Shown one piece after another: positions 43,100 to 55,029 of a stretch of 64,000 nt of DNA. The position numbers and the translations under genes are program-made. Source of the stretch: Bufo bufo (lineage: Eukaryota; Chordata; Amphibia; Anura; Bufonidae); NCBI RefSeq assembly GCF_905171765.1, contig NC_053397.1, positions 7,259,677-7,323,676 on the forward strand, in the 5' to 3' direction. Position 1 is the stretch's first letter. Every line of letters begins with the position of its first letter. The notes under the pieces are model-generated. The model was not told the DNA's origin. It did no database searches and saw nothing but the letters and a program-made list of their open reading frames with translations.

Positions 43100-43534
43100 A
43101 ATACAGTGGTTATTGGGCCTGTTAACCGCTTGCCGCCACGCTAACGCCGAAAGGGGTCATTGCGGCGGCTCCCCCAGGTCACACTAACGCCAATAGGCGT
43201 CATCTCGCGTGAGCCGAGATTTCCTGTGAACGCGCGCACACAGGAGCGCGCGTTCACAGGAACGGAAGGTAAGCGAGTGGATCTCCAGCCTGCCAGGGGC
43301 GATCGTTCGCTGGCAGGCTGGAGATGCGATTTTTTTAACCCCTAACAGGTATATTAGACGCTGTTTTGATAACAGCGTCTAATATACCTGCTACCTGGTC
43401 CTCTGGTGGTCCCTTTTGTTTGGATCGACCACCAGAGGACACAGGCAGCTCAGCAATATGTAGCACCAAGCACCACTACACTACACCCCCCCTGTCACTT
43501 ATTAACCCCTTATTCACCCTTGATCACCCCTGAT

Positions 43535-44510
43535 CACCCCATATAGACTCCCTGATCACCCCCCTGTCATTTATCACCCCCCTGTCATTCATCACCCCCT
43601 TGTAAGGCTCCATTCAGACGTCCGTATGATTTTTACGGATCCACTGATACATGGATTGGATCCGCAAAACACATACGGACGTCTGAATGGAGCCTTACAG
43701 GGGGGTGATCAATGACGGGGGTGATCACCCCATATAGACTCCCTGATCACCCCCCTGTCATTGATCACCCCCTTGTAAGGCTGCATTCAGATGTCCGTAT
43801 GTTTTTTACAGATCCACGGATACATGGATCGGATCCGCAAAACACATACAGACGTCTGAATGGAGCCTTACAGGGGGGTGATCACCCCATATAGACTCCC
43901 TGATCACCCCCCTGCCATTGATCACCCCCCTGTAAGGCTGCATTCAGATGTCTGTATGTTTTTTACGGATCCACGGATACATGGATCGGATCCGCAAAAC
44001 ACATACGGACATCTGAATGGAGCCTTATAGGGGGGCGATCAATGACAGGGGGGTGATCACCCCATATAGACTCCCTGATCACCCCCCTGTCATTGATCAC
44101 CCCCCTGTCATTGATCACCCCCCTGTAAGGCTGCATTCAGATGTCCGTATGTTTTTTACGGATCCACGGATACATGGATCGGATCCACAAAACACATACG
44201 GACATCTGAATGGAGCTTTATAGGGGGGTGATCAATGACAGGGGGGTGATCACCCCATATAGACTCCCTGATCACGCCCCTGTCATTGATCACCCCCCTG
44301 TCATTGATCACCCCCCTGTAAGGCTGCATTCAGATGTCCGTATGTTTTTTACGGATCCACGGATACATGGATCGGATCCGCAAAACACATACGGACATCT
44401 GAATGGAGCCTTATAGGGGGGTGATCAATGACAGGGGGGTGATCACCTCATATAGACTCCCTGATCACCCCCCTGTCATTGATCACCCCCCTGTAAGGCT
44501 CCATTCAGAC
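43535..44510. repeat. Hairpin array of element C
   Basis: Six units of about 156-195 bp, marked by CCATATAGACTCCCTGATCA near 43539, 43730, 43886, 44063, 44255 and 44450. Three consecutive units are almost identical, indicating recent amplification within the element. Confidence 0.92.
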
Positions 44511-47280
44511 ATTTTTTTGGCCCAAGTTAGCGGAAATATATATATTTTTTTCTTACAAAGTCTCATATTCCACTAACTTGTGTCAAAAAATAAAATCTCA
44601 CATGAACTCACCATACCCCTCACGGAATCCAAATGCGTAAAATTTTTTAGACATTTATATTCCAGACTTCTTCTCACGCTTTAGGGCCCCTAGAATGCCA
44701 GGGCAGTATAAATACTCCACATGTGACCCCATTTCGGAAAGAAGACACCCCAAGGTATTCACTGAGGAGCATATTGAGTCCATGAAAGATTGAAATTTTT
44801 GTCCCAAGTTAGCGGAAAGGGAGACTTTGTAAAAAAAAAATATATATAAATTTCCGCTAACTTGTGCCAAAAAATTATAATTCTATGAACTCGCCATTCC
44901 CCTCATTGAATACCTTGGGGTGTCTTCTTTCCAAAATGGGGTCACATGTGGGGTATTTATACTGCCCTGGCATTTTAGGGGCCCTAAAGCGTGAGAAGAA
45001 GTCTGGGATCCAAATGTCTAAAAGTGCCCTCATAAAAGGAATGTGGGCACCTTTGCGCACCTAGGCTGCAAAAAAGTGTCACACATCTGGTATCGCCGTA
45101 CTCAGGAGAAGTTGGGCAATGTGTTTTGGGGTGTCATTTTACATATACCCATGCTGGGTGAGATAAATATCTTGGTCAAATGCCAACTTTGTATAAAAAA
45201 TGGGAAAAGTTGTCTTTTGCCGAGATATTTCTCTCACCCAGCATGAGTATATGTAAAAAGACACCCCAAAACACATTGCCCAACTTCTCCTGAATACGGA
45301 GATACCACATGTGTGACACTTTTTTGCAGCCTAGGTGGGCAAAGGGGCCCACATTCCAAAGAGCACCTTCAGGATTTCACAGGTCATTTACCTACTTAAC
45401 ACACATTAGGGCCCCTAGAATGCCAGGGCAGTATAACTACCCCACAAGTGACCCCATTTTGGAAAGAAGACACCCAAGGTATTCCGTGAGGGGCATGGAG
45501 AGTTCCTAGAACTTTTTATTTTTTGTCACAAGTTAGCGGAAAATACGTTTTTTTTTTTTTTTCTTACATTCCACTAATTTGTGACAAAAAATAAAAACTT
45601 CCATGAACTCACTATGCCCATCACGAAATACCTTGGGGTGTCTTCTTTCCAAAATGGGGTCACTTGTGGGGTAGTTATACTGCCCTGGCATTTTAGGGGC
45701 CCGAATGCGTGAGAAGTGGTTTGAAATCAAAATCTGTAAAAAATGGCCGGTGAAATCCGAAAGGTGCTCTTTGGAATGTGGGCCCTTTGCCCACCTAGGC
45801 TGCAAAAAAGTGTCACACATCTTGTATCACCGTACTCAGGAGAAGTTGGGCAATGTGTTTTGGGGTGTCTTTTTGCATATACCCATGCTGGGTGAGAGAA
45901 ATATTTTGGCAAAAGACAACATTTCCCATTTTTTTATACAAAGTTGGAATTTGACCGAGATATTTATCTCACCCAGCATGGGTATATGTAAAATGACACC
46001 CCAAAACACATTGCCCAACTTCTCCTGAGTACGGCAATACCAGATGTGTGACACTTTTTTGCAGCCTAGGTGGGCAAAGGGGCCCACATTCCAAAGAGCA
46101 CCTTTCGGATTTCACCGGCCATTTTCTACAGATTTTGATTTCAAACTACTTCTCACGCATTCGGGCCCCTAAAATGCCAGGGCAGTATAACTACCCCACA
46201 AGTGACCCCATTTTGGAAAGAAGACACCCCAAGGTATTTCGTGATGGGCATAGTGAGTTCATGGAAGTTTTTATTTTTTGTCACAAATTAGTGGAATATG
46301 AGACTTTGTAAGGGAAAAAAAAATAAAAAATCATCATTTTCCACTAACGTGACAAAAAATAAAAAATTCTAGGAACTCGACATGCCCCTCACGGAATACC
46401 TTGGGGTGTCTTCTTTCCAAAATGGGGTCACTTGTGGGGTAGTTATACTGCCCTGGCATTCTAGGGGCCCTAATGTGTGGTAAGTAGTTTGAAATCAGAA
46501 TCTGTAAAAAATGGCCGGTGAAATTCGAAAGGTGCTCTTTGGAATGTGGGCCCCTTTGCCCACCTAGGCTGCAAAAAAGTGTCACACATGTGGTATCGCC
46601 GTACTTAGGAGAAGTTGGGCAATGTGTTTTGGGGTGTCATTTTACATATACCCATGCTGGGTGAGATAAATATCTTGGTCAAATGCCAACTTTGTATAAA
46701 AAAATGGGAAAAGTTGTCTTTTGCCGAGATATTTCTCTCACCCAGCATGGGTATATGTAAAATGACACCCCAAAACACATTGCCCAACTTCTCCTGAGTA
46801 CGGCACGGCAATACCACATGTGTGTCACTTTTTTGCAGCCTAGGTGGGCAAAGGGGCCCACATTCCAAAGAGCACCTTTCGGATTTCACCGGCCATTTTT
46901 TACAGATTTTGATTTCAAACTACTTTGCACGCATTTGGGCACCTAAAATGCCAGGGCAGTATACCTACCCCACAAGTGACCCCATTTTGGAAAGAAGACA
47001 CCCCAAGGTATTTCGTGATAGGCATAGTGAGTTCATGGAAGTTTTTATTTTTTGTCACAAGTTAGTGGAATATGAGACTTTGTAAGAAAAAAAAAAATCA
47101 TCATTTTCCGCTAACTTGTGACAAAAAATAAAAAGTTCTATGAACTCACTATGCCCATCAGCGAATACCTTAGGGTGTCTACTTTCCGAAATGGGGTCAT
47201 TTGTGGGGTGTTTGTACTGTCTGGCCATTGCAGAACCTCAGGAAACATGACAGGTGCTCAGAAAGTCAGAGCTGCTTCAA
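44510..47280. repeat. Alternating inverted modules of element C
   Basis: The GTTGGGCAATGTGTTTTGGGG...CATGCTGGGTGAGA arms recur as palindromes near 45080-45320, 45830-46060 and 46600-46820, separated by CCCCAAGGTATTC and GGGGCCCACATTCCAAAG modules in changing orientation. Confidence 0.88.
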
Positions 47281-47699
47281 AAAGCGGAAATTCACACTTT
47301 TGTACCATAGTTTGTAAACGCTATAACTTTTACCCAAACCATTTTTTTTTTACCCAAACATTTTTTTTTATCAAAGACATGTAGAACAATAAATTTAGAG
47401 AAAAATTTATATATGGATGTCGTTTTTTTTGCAAAATTTTACAACTGAAAGTGAAAAATGTAATTTGTTTGCAAAAAAATCGTTAAATTTCGATTAATAA
47501 CAAAAAAAGTAAAAATGTCAGCAGCAATGAAATACCACCAAATGAAAGCTCTATTAGTGAGAAGAAAAGGAGGTAAAATTCATTTGGGTGGTAAGTTGCA
47601 TGACCGAGCAATAAACGGCTAAAGTTGTGGAGTGCCGATTTGGAAAAAAGGGTCTGGTCACTAGGGGGGTATAAACCTGTGGTCCTTAAGTGGTTAATC

Positions 47700-48111
47700 T
47701 GTAACGGTCGCGTACACACACACACAGGGGGGAGGGAAGTGACCACTGCGCTCCACCCTTACCCCTGACCCTGCCTACTTGCCTCGCGAGTCCTAATGAC
47801 AGGGGACAACTGGACGGCAATCCCTAACTTGGAATAAGTGCAGGGATGACAGACAGACAAACAACAGGACGTGAACGGACCGAGTCAATACCAGGAAAGC
47901 TACAAAGTACAAATGGAGCAAGCAGAGAATTGTCAGGAGAAGCCGGGGTCATAAATACCAGGAGAGACGTGAAGTACCAAAGGAGTCAGCAGAGGAACGT
48001 CAGGAGGAGGCCGGGGTCAGAATACCAGGATAGCAGCAAAGTACACAAGGAGCCGGCAGAGGATCGTCAGGAATTCAGCAGGAGGTAAGTACACCAGGAA
48101 AGACCAAATCA
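47700..48111 (-). repeat. gypsy-3 5' LTR, R-U5 part
   Basis: Begins TGTAACGG (the LTR end on the minus strand) and runs to the LINE-1 insertion. It is closely similar to 34866-35279. Confidence 0.9.
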
Positions 48112-48207
48112 GGGCGTGGCTTGGCTGCAGACTGAGATGGCCGCGTGAGGAAAGAGCTCCTCTGCACCATTGCGCCAAAAGCAACAAAAAACCGACTAAA
48201 AGACAAG

Positions 48208-49641
48208 ATGGAACATTTATTCGAAAGCAGAAAGTCCAGACAATCGAAGGCTAAAAGACTTAAAGACTTAGATCGGACAAATCGAAGATTTAGATCTCTT
48301 TCAATTCCGGACCGGAAAAATCGAGACGCCGCTGAAGCAGTGTCTGAAGACTCACCAAGCTCAAGCTATAGGCCTGACTACAATACAGACGGAGAATCCA
48401 TCCCGATCACCCCGACTAATTCGGATATAAAGATGCAACACCTGCCTCCTAACACTCCGGTGAAAAAGGGGAAATCGACTAATGCTTTTCAGAAACAATT
48501 AAATCGAGAATTCGATCTAAAAAGAGACTTGCCAGAAAAATATGCCATGAGGCCGGAAATAGGCCGCAGCACGCTGGATGACAAAGAACAGCCCCGAACT
48601 TCGACTACACTCGAAAATAAAGAGGTAGAACAACAGGGGGACATCCACAGTTCTGATGATCAGGAGGATGACACGCATACCGCGAGTCCCCTGAAACAGA
48701 AGAGCAAGCAAGCAAAGGATCCGATTCAAGACACTGTGAGTACGGAACATCCGATTATAAATGTATCCGATAATTTTGCCGAATTTCAGGCAAAAGACAA
48801 AGAACTGTCTGCCGATTTGATAAAAGATATGCTCCTAGCATTGCGGAGCTCGATCAATAATGACTTTAAGCAGGCTATAGTGCCTTTCCAAAAAGCCGTT
48901 GAGGAGTTGGGAGACAGGGTGTCACATGTCGAAAATAAAATGGGTGACTTTGCAGAGTCACAAAATGAAATAATCGATCGAAGTAATGAGATGGAGGATC
49001 AGATCGAAAGTTTACAGGTAAAAGTTATAGATCTCGAAGATAGGAGCAGGAGGAACAATATTAAGTTCAGGGGCATACCCGAATCCATCTCTAACAATGC
49101 CTTAATGCCATATATTACAGACTTGATAAAATTTCTGGTTCCTCATGCCAAAGACTTTGAGCTGAGCATTGACAGAGCCCACAGAATAGCAAAACCTGCA
49201 AATCTTCCAAAAGAAACCCCTAGAGACATTCTGGCAAGAATTACATTTTTTCACATAAAAGAACAGATGCTTAGGGAAATGAGGAAAGACCCGGATCTAC
49301 CAGATCAATTTACAGGACTGAAACTATTCACTGATCTGTCAGCAGCCACTATCAAAGCCAGAAAAGAATTTTCAATTGTCACAAGGACTTTGAGTGCCAA
49401 CAATATAAGCTACAGATGGGGGTTCCCTGTAAAAGTTCTTGTGATTAAAGACGGGACATTACATGCTTTAAAGACACCAGAAGCTGCATTGGAAACCCTG
49501 AAGGAATGGAATCTGCAGATTGAAGGACCTCAATCCTATCAAAATAGGACCCCTAGAGGCCTACAAGAGAGACACTACCCAGAAAGGCACTATCAACAAT
49601 ATGAACTGACAAAGAAATCCACACCCAGAAGCAAGACTTGA
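48208..49641 (+). CDS. LINE-1 ORF1 protein
   Basis: A 477-residue frame from ATG 48208; an earlier ATG (48134-48136) gives only a three-codon upstream frame. The N-terminal half is charged and disordered. It is followed by a coiled coil (about residues 245-285: VEELGDRVSHVENKMGDFA, MEDQIESLQVKVIDLED), the RRM entry RSRRNNIKFRGIPES and a C-terminal domain (RDILARITFFHIKEQMLREM). ORF1p is the RNA-binding trimer that coats LINE-1 RNA. Apparently intact. Confidence 0.9.
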   Translation: MEHLFESRKSRQSKAKRLKDLDRTNRRFRSLSIPDRKNRDAAEAVSEDSPSSSYRPDYNTDGESIPITPTNSDIKMQHLPPNTPVKKGKSTNAFQKQLNREFDLKRDLPEKYAMRPEIGRSTLDDKEQPRTSTTLENKEVEQQGDIHSSDDQEDDTHTASPLKQKSKQAKDPIQDTVSTEHPIINVSDNFAEFQAKDKELSADLIKDMLLALRSSINNDFKQAIVPFQKAVEELGDRVSHVENKMGDFAESQNEIIDRSNEMEDQIESLQVKVIDLEDRSRRNNIKFRGIPESISNNALMPYITDLIKFLVPHAKDFELSIDRAHRIAKPANLPKETPRDILARITFFHIKEQMLREMRKDPDLPDQFTGLKLFTDLSAATIKARKEFSIVTRTLSANNISYRWGFPVKVLVIKDGTLHALKTPEAALETLKEWNLQIEGPQSYQNRTPRGLQERHYPERHYQQYELTKKSTPRSKT

Positions 49642-49977
49642 CTCATCCACAAGGAGCTTTGATATGTGTGGGGGAGACGGACCTCACGTTTGCCGGACTT
49701 ACCCACCCCATTATTCACTTGATGACACGGGTTCATCAATTATTCTTTGCCTTGTTTCACACTAGGCTTGTTATTATGTTATCTATGTTCAATGTTACTG
49801 ATTTACCAATCACTTGTTTATTAACTTTTTATTTTTTTGCAGGAATTTTATACGCAATTGCATTTTTTCTCATGAGACCATCCATACTGATGACAAAACT
49901 GATGTACTTAATATTGCTTATGATTTAAGTGGCGATCTGAAGGTTAAAGGTAAAAAGCTATCTGTAAATGTAACAAA

Positions 49978-52900
49978 ATGGCTATAAAAATTACATCAAT
50001 CAATGTCAAGGGACTAAACTCCCCATTTAAGAGAAATCAGCTATGGAAAGAAGCATTAAATAAAAAATGTGACATCTTGTTTGCACAAGAAACCCATATT
50101 TCAAAAGGTAATACCCCCACAATTCAGAATAAGAGATTCCCCAAAATTATATACTCTGCTTATATTAAAAAGAAAAGAGGAGTACTAATTGCTTTTAAAG
50201 ACTCAGTTTCTATAGAAATCCAAGATCAATATGGTGACTCGGGAGGGAGATTTATTATAATTGTGGCCTTAGTAGAAAATAGACTTCTCACCCTAGCTAA
50301 TATATATGCCCCCAATATTGGCCAGGCTAAATTTATGAGAAAGTTAATCAAGAAAATAAATTCAATGAAAAAAGGCCATCTGATAATGGGTGGTGATTTC
50401 AATGCGGTCCTCAATTCTACCCTAGACACTACGCATGGAGCCAGATACAGAGACTCCTACTTTCAAAAACTAGTAGAGGAAAATAATTTATTTGACATAT
50501 GGAGATTACAACATGCTAGTGAAAAGGACTATACACACTTTTCATGCAAATGGAATTCCTATTCAAGGATAGATTTCTTTCTGATAGAAAGACCATTAAT
50601 AGATGCTATACTTACAACGGAAATAGGATACATTACCTGGACAGACCATGCTCCAATACATCTTAACATATCGACATCACACTCTCAAATTAATGACTAT
50701 ATGTGGAGAGTCAACCCACATATTCTATCAAACAACAAATATACAAATTCAATAGAGAAAGATCTCAAGGAATATTTTGACATAAATGACACCCCAGACA
50801 TAGACCCCTTTACTATATGGAATGCCCACAAGGCTAAAATAAGAGGCTCGTTCATGTCATTAGGCTCATATATTAAAAAACAGAGAGAAAAAGACATGAA
50901 CGAAACTCTTAATAAAATCAAACAACTAGAGTCCCAAAACAAAATCAATCCATCATATCATACCACTGCAGAACTACAGAAAATCAGATTTAAACTATAT
51001 AACCTACTTCTACATAAGTATGAAAAATCATTGAGACAATCCAAGATCAATTACTATTCACATGACAACAAATCAGGTGCATTGTTAGCTAGAAGATTAA
51101 AGGCAAAGGCCCAAAAGTAAAAAATTAACAAAATTGTCCACCCCATAACAAATCAGGTCAAACTTGCACCAAGGGAGATTGCCAATGCATTTAAAGATTA
51201 TTATCAGAGACTATACAATTTAGCTTCTGATATAGATACACATCCAACTGAAGCAGAAATCTCAAAATTTTTAGGAAAACTAAACTTACCAAAACTCAAA
51301 ACAGAACAACTCAGGACTTTAAATTTACCTATTTCACAGTTGGAAATATCCAAAGCCATATCCTTGTCCCCCAATCAGAAGTCCCCTGGACCTGATGGAT
51401 TTACCGCTGAATATTATAAAAAATTTGCAATAATTCTTCTCCCATACCTCTATAAAATTTATAATTTGGCATTTATCACAGGAAAGCTACCTAAAGATAT
51501 GTTGAGAGCAACTATAGTCACTATTCCCAAACCGGGTAAAGACAACTCTGAAGTGAAAAATTATAGGCCTATATCTCTACTAAATGTAGATGTGAAGATC
51601 TATGCTAAAATAATAGCCAACAGATTTCAAAATATATTACCAGCATTAATACATAAAGACCAAGTGGGCTTTCTGAAAGGCAGACAAGGACCAGACAACA
51701 CCAGAAGGATTATATCGCTACTTCAAAACTGTGAAAAAACCAAAATTCCATCTATATTTCTTACTATAGATGCAGAAAAGGCATTTGACCGTATTAATTG
51801 GTCATATGCTTTTAAAGTATTAGAAAAATTTGGAATAATAGGTCATATACACACAGGAATTGAAGCACTGTCTAGTAGTCCTTCTGCTAATGTTTATGTC
51901 AACAGCTCCATATCAGAAAGCTTCAATATTACAAATGGCACCCGTCAAGGATGCCCTTTTTCTCCCCTGCTCTTTATACTGTCAATGGAACCTTTGGCAA
52001 CAATTATTAGGCAGAATTCTGATATTAAGGGAATAACAATTGGCCAACAAGAATATAAGTTAGCTCTATTTGCAGACGATATAATATTAACCTTGACAAA
52101 CCCACAATCTTCATTAAAAGCATTTTTTGATATAACCCTGGATTTTAGCAAAATCTCATACTATAAAATTAATCAGGACAAATCTCAGGCCCTACCAATA
52201 AATATAAACCCAAATCTTCTAAACTCTCTCCAATCCTCTTACAAACTAGATTGGCAAAAATCTGAAATTTCATACTTGGGTATTCAAGTGTCACATCCTT
52301 CCTCCACACTCTTTGAAGCAAACTTTCCTAAAGTAGTCATGGAAATTGATAAAGACAAAGCTGATTTCTCTAAAAACCTGATTTCTTGGCTTGGCAGAAT
52401 AGCGGCTTATAAAATGTTGCTTCTGCCAAAACTTTTATACCTCTTCAGATCGCTACCAATCGACATCCCAAAAGTATTTTTTACATCAGTGAACACTAAA
52501 CTCAAGTCATTTATTTGCATTCAATGTTATTACAAGACATCACAAGAAAGGAGGCTTGGGAGTTCCCCATATACAGAATTATTATTTTGCAGCATTGTTA
52601 GATCAACTCTCACACTGGTGGTCGGACAACCCCAATAAAATATGGGTACAGATTGAAAGAGATATATGTAAACTCAACACAATGAGAACCAGACTTCTAG
52701 CGTATAATTGGGGATTTTCTCCTCCCCATCCCCCAATTAATACTATAAAAATCTCTGATGAGACTTGGAAGTGGTTCCTTAAACAACAGAAAGGAAGCAT
52801 TTATTCCCCTATGAATGATTCCACACTAGAGTTTATACAAGACCAGGCTCCCACTATTCCTTTACTACATTGGAGGACACTAGGTATCAGCTCCCTACAA

Positions 52901-53497
52901 GATTTTTTCAAAGATGGTATCTTTACATATTTCTCAGGCTTGAAAAGCAAATTCGGGCTTGGGAATGATGATTTCTATAGATATCTGAATATAAGAGACT
53001 TTATCAATAAACATAAAATATTAGAAAAGGAAAAACCACTTAATATGTCTCTAACCTCTAAACTGTTTAACACGCCCAAAGGCATAACAACATTTTACAA
53101 TGTACTAGCAGAATCTCATAATCTCTCCACTAACAAATATATACAAAAATGGGAAAGGGAACTCCAACTGAAACTAACCCTACAAGATTGGCATAATACA
53201 TTTTCCAATACCCACAAATATTTCCATAGCACTAACCATAGAGAGGCCCTGATTAAAACATACCTTAGATGGTATTATACTCCTAGCAGAATACATCTTA
53301 TATTTCCAGATACTCCAGATACCTGCTGGAGACAATGTGGAGAAAAAGGAACTCTAATTCATACCCTTTGGGAATGTAAGGCGATTAAACCTCTATGGGA
53401 AGCTCATTCTATAAAGCACAGCTCTGTTAATTTGACAAATGATCCTGCACTGTTAAATTTAAATTTTTCTTTTTCTTTTGTTCTCTTTTTGTGTTAA
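49978..53497 (+). pseudogene. LINE-1 ORF2: endonuclease and reverse transcriptase, two lesions
   Basis: N-terminal AP-type endonuclease (INVKGLNSPFKRNQ, FAQETH, GGDFNAVLN, RIDFFL, TWTDHAPI). An in-frame TAA at 51118-51120 is followed by the same frame, with RT motifs SPGPDGFTAEYY, NYRPISLLNVDVKIYAKI, DAEKAFDRINW, TRQGCPFSPLLF and the catalytic FADDIIL. Near 52510-52530 part of the region after SFI is missing and the frame changes. The C-terminus (GGLGVPHIQNYYFAALLDQ, then a C-X3-C...H...C knuckle, CWRQCGEK to WEC) is complete. The TAA and the shift make it inactive as read. Confidence 0.93.
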
Positions 53498-53605
53498 TGT
53501 GTGTTTGTTTATACAGTTATAGTATCACCAAATGTTGTAACTGTGATCTATTTTAAAATTTAAAAAACCCAATAAAAAGAATTTTGCAAAGGAAAGACCA
53601 AATCA

Positions 53606-53887
53606 CAGGTGGAACCTAAATTAACAGGCAACCTGTGGCCAGCAGGCTGCCTGTATTTATAGTGGGGAATGAGGGTCATGTGACGTGGCCAGCGTCACAT
53701 GACCGACAGACCAACCAGTCGAGCACCGAGTGATCAGCTCGGCGCTCAAGGCAGACTAGGAGCAGGGAGCCACCCAGCTAGTAAAGCCACCCTGGGAATG
53801 AGGTCAAACACAGATCCTCATTCCCAAAGCTAAGCAACAGGTCTGCGGGTAATGGGGGACCGAGTGCACCTTCGGAACCCCGTTACA
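53606..53887 (-). repeat. gypsy-3 5' LTR, U3 part with promoter
   Basis: On the minus strand TGTAACGGGG..., then a TATA box (TATAAATA, complement of 53654-53661), and 32 bases later GCCTGTTAAT (complement of 53620-53629), the predicted RNA 5' end. GTCATGTGAC and CACGTCACATGAC palindromes lie just upstream of the TATA box. Confidence 0.88.
53620..53629 (-). promoter_or_regulatory. gypsy-3 predicted RNA start, self-priming partner
   Basis: GCCTGTTAAT on the minus strand is the exact complement of ATTAACAGGC in the leader. In the leader, reading on from the LTR end at 47700, GATTAA comes from 47699-47694 and CAGGC from the far side of element C at 43121-43117. Confidence 0.65.
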
Positions 53888-53892
53888 CTCCT

Positions 53893-54072
53893 CCTATTTA
53901 TGAATATTATTTATCAATATTTGCATAAATATTGGTGATTAATATTCCCCCTTTACACCCTCCATGGTCCTCCATGTTGTACCCTGTGTTCTTACTTCTG
54001 AATTTAGGAAATACTGCTACAAGATTGTCTTGTCTATGCACCACTAAGTCTATAATAAATCCTGGGCAGGAG
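53893..54072. other. 3' flank of OR copy 2
   Basis: Short AT-rich sequence between the gypsy-3 target duplication and the receptor stop; no other feature. Confidence 0.5.
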
Positions 54073-55029
54073 TTATGTACATCGTCTTGTACCAATGTCT
54101 GGGATCAGCAGGTCTATATGTAAAGTTCTCTTCAGTGCGACCTTCAGGTCTTTACTCCTGAGGCTGTAGATTAAGGGGTTAAGTAAGGGGGTGATTAGTG
54201 TATATATCACAGTGACTACTTGGTTCAATGTTAGAAGATTACTTGTGTTAGGTACAAAGTAGATAAATGTTATGGACGCATAAAATATGAAAACCACAGT
54301 GAGATGAGACGCACAGGTGGAGAAAGCTTTACATTTCCCATTATTGGTGTGAATTTTAAAGACTGTGCTAAAAATTCTGACATATGGGTAAAATGTGGCA
54401 ACAAAGGCTACGGAGCCTAAAAGAACCCCAACAACTATTAAGACTAGAACATTGATGGTAATATCAGTACAAGAAATCTGGAGCAAATGGGGCAGATCAC
54501 AAAAGAAATTCTGGATGAAGTTGGGACCACAGAACGTCAACCTTCTTAAGCATAAAGTATAAATGATGGGGGCGAAGAAAGCAGACGACCATACTAAAGA
54601 CACCATCTGAGTACAGGTGCCCCAAGACATGACCTGAGAGTAATGGAGAGGGCGGCAGATGGCTACATACCGGTCATAGGACATGGAGGATAACAAGAAA
54701 GCCTCTGAGCCTGCAAAATACGTCACAAAGAACATTTGTGCAATGCAGTCTGAGAAGGAGATGGACCAATGTTGTGTGGTAAGATCGAAGAGCACCCTTG
54801 GAGCAGTGACCGATGAGTAGGACATGTCCAAGAATGCTAAGTTTCCAAGAAAGAAATACATGGGTGTGTGAAGATTAGCACAAGTAAGAACTAGTAGGAT
54901 GATCAGACAGTTGGTCAAGAAGGTCATCAGATAGATAAGGAGAAAGACGATGAAGAGGAAATAGATGATCTTTTGATTTTCAGATAGACTCATGAGAAGA
55001 ATGCTGGAGATCATTGTTTGGTTCTTCAT
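54073..55029 (-). CDS. Olfactory receptor (copy 2), intact, 318 aa
   Basis: A single-exon class A receptor. Start chosen at ATG 55027-55029, matching copy 1 and giving the family length; an upstream in-frame ATG would add 22 atypical residues. Features: NQT glycosylation site at residue 3; TM1 with NCLIILLVL; PMYFFLGNLAFLD at the start of TM2; MSYDRYVAICRPLHY at the end of TM3 (usually MAYDRYVAIC); FFCDLPHLLQISC in the second extracellular loop; KAFSTCASHLTVV in TM6; and PLLNPLIYSLRSKDLKVALKR at TM7 and the tail. No stop or shift. It couples to G proteins in olfactory neurons; the ligand is unknown. Confidence 0.96.
   Translation of the reverse strand: MKNQTMISSILLMSLSENQKIIYFLFIVFLLIYLMTFLTNCLIILLVLTCANLHTPMYFFLGNLAFLDMSYSSVTAPRVLFDLTTQHWSISFSDCIAQMFFVTYFAGSEAFLLSSMSYDRYVAICRPLHYSQVMSWGTCTQMVSLVWSSAFFAPIIYTLCLRRLTFCGPNFIQNFFCDLPHLLQISCTDITINVLVLIVVGVLLGSVAFVATFYPYVRIFSTVFKIHTNNGKCKAFSTCASHLTVVFIFYASITFIYFVPNTSNLLTLNQVVTVIYTLITPLLNPLIYSLRSKDLKVALKRTLHIDLLIPDIGTRRCT

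Larger units (their letters stand above)
43122..47697 (-). mobile_element. TTAA element C (4.6 kb) in the gypsy-3 leader
   Basis: TTAA at 43122-43125 and 47694-47697. The ends are TTAACCGCTTGCCGCC and, on the complement, TTAACCACTTAAGGACC. It is the longest copy: ladder 43220-43442, hairpin array 43535-44510, AAGGTATTC modules and alternating palindromic modules 44510-47200, AT-rich end 47280-47697. It inserted in the 28-base stretch between the gypsy-3 LTR and its gag start, inside the putative primer-binding site. Confidence 0.92.
48112..53589 (+). mobile_element. LINE-1 element, full length
   Basis: Flanked by a perfect 16-bp duplication (AGGAAAGACCAAATCA, 48096-48111 and 53590-53605) inside the gypsy-3 LTR. 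The 5' end (GGGCGTGGCTTGG) precedes a short leader and ORF1; ORF2 ends at 53497; AATAAA lies at 53570 and the end is A-rich but without a long poly(A). ORF1 is open; ORF2 carries one stop and one shift. Confidence 0.95.
34866..53887 (-). mobile_element. gypsy-3: chromovirus, carrying three later insertions
   Basis: The outer bounds are TGTAACGG at 34866 and CCGTTACA at 53887, with target duplication CTCCT on both sides (34861-34865 and 53888-53892). The minus-strand coding region (Gag, PR, RT, RH, IN, chromodomain) is broken by element B (37302-40993) and element C (43122-47697), and the 5' LTR by a LINE-1 (48112-53589). Without these, about 5.3 kb of gypsy-3 remain. Many stops and shifts make it older than gypsy-1. 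Confidence 0.95.

Noticed and set aside
49638..49928. Hydrophobic frame between LINE-1 ORF1 and ORF2
   Set aside because: No ATG at its start, AT-rich composition giving hydrophobic residues, and no third ORF is known at this place in LINE-1.
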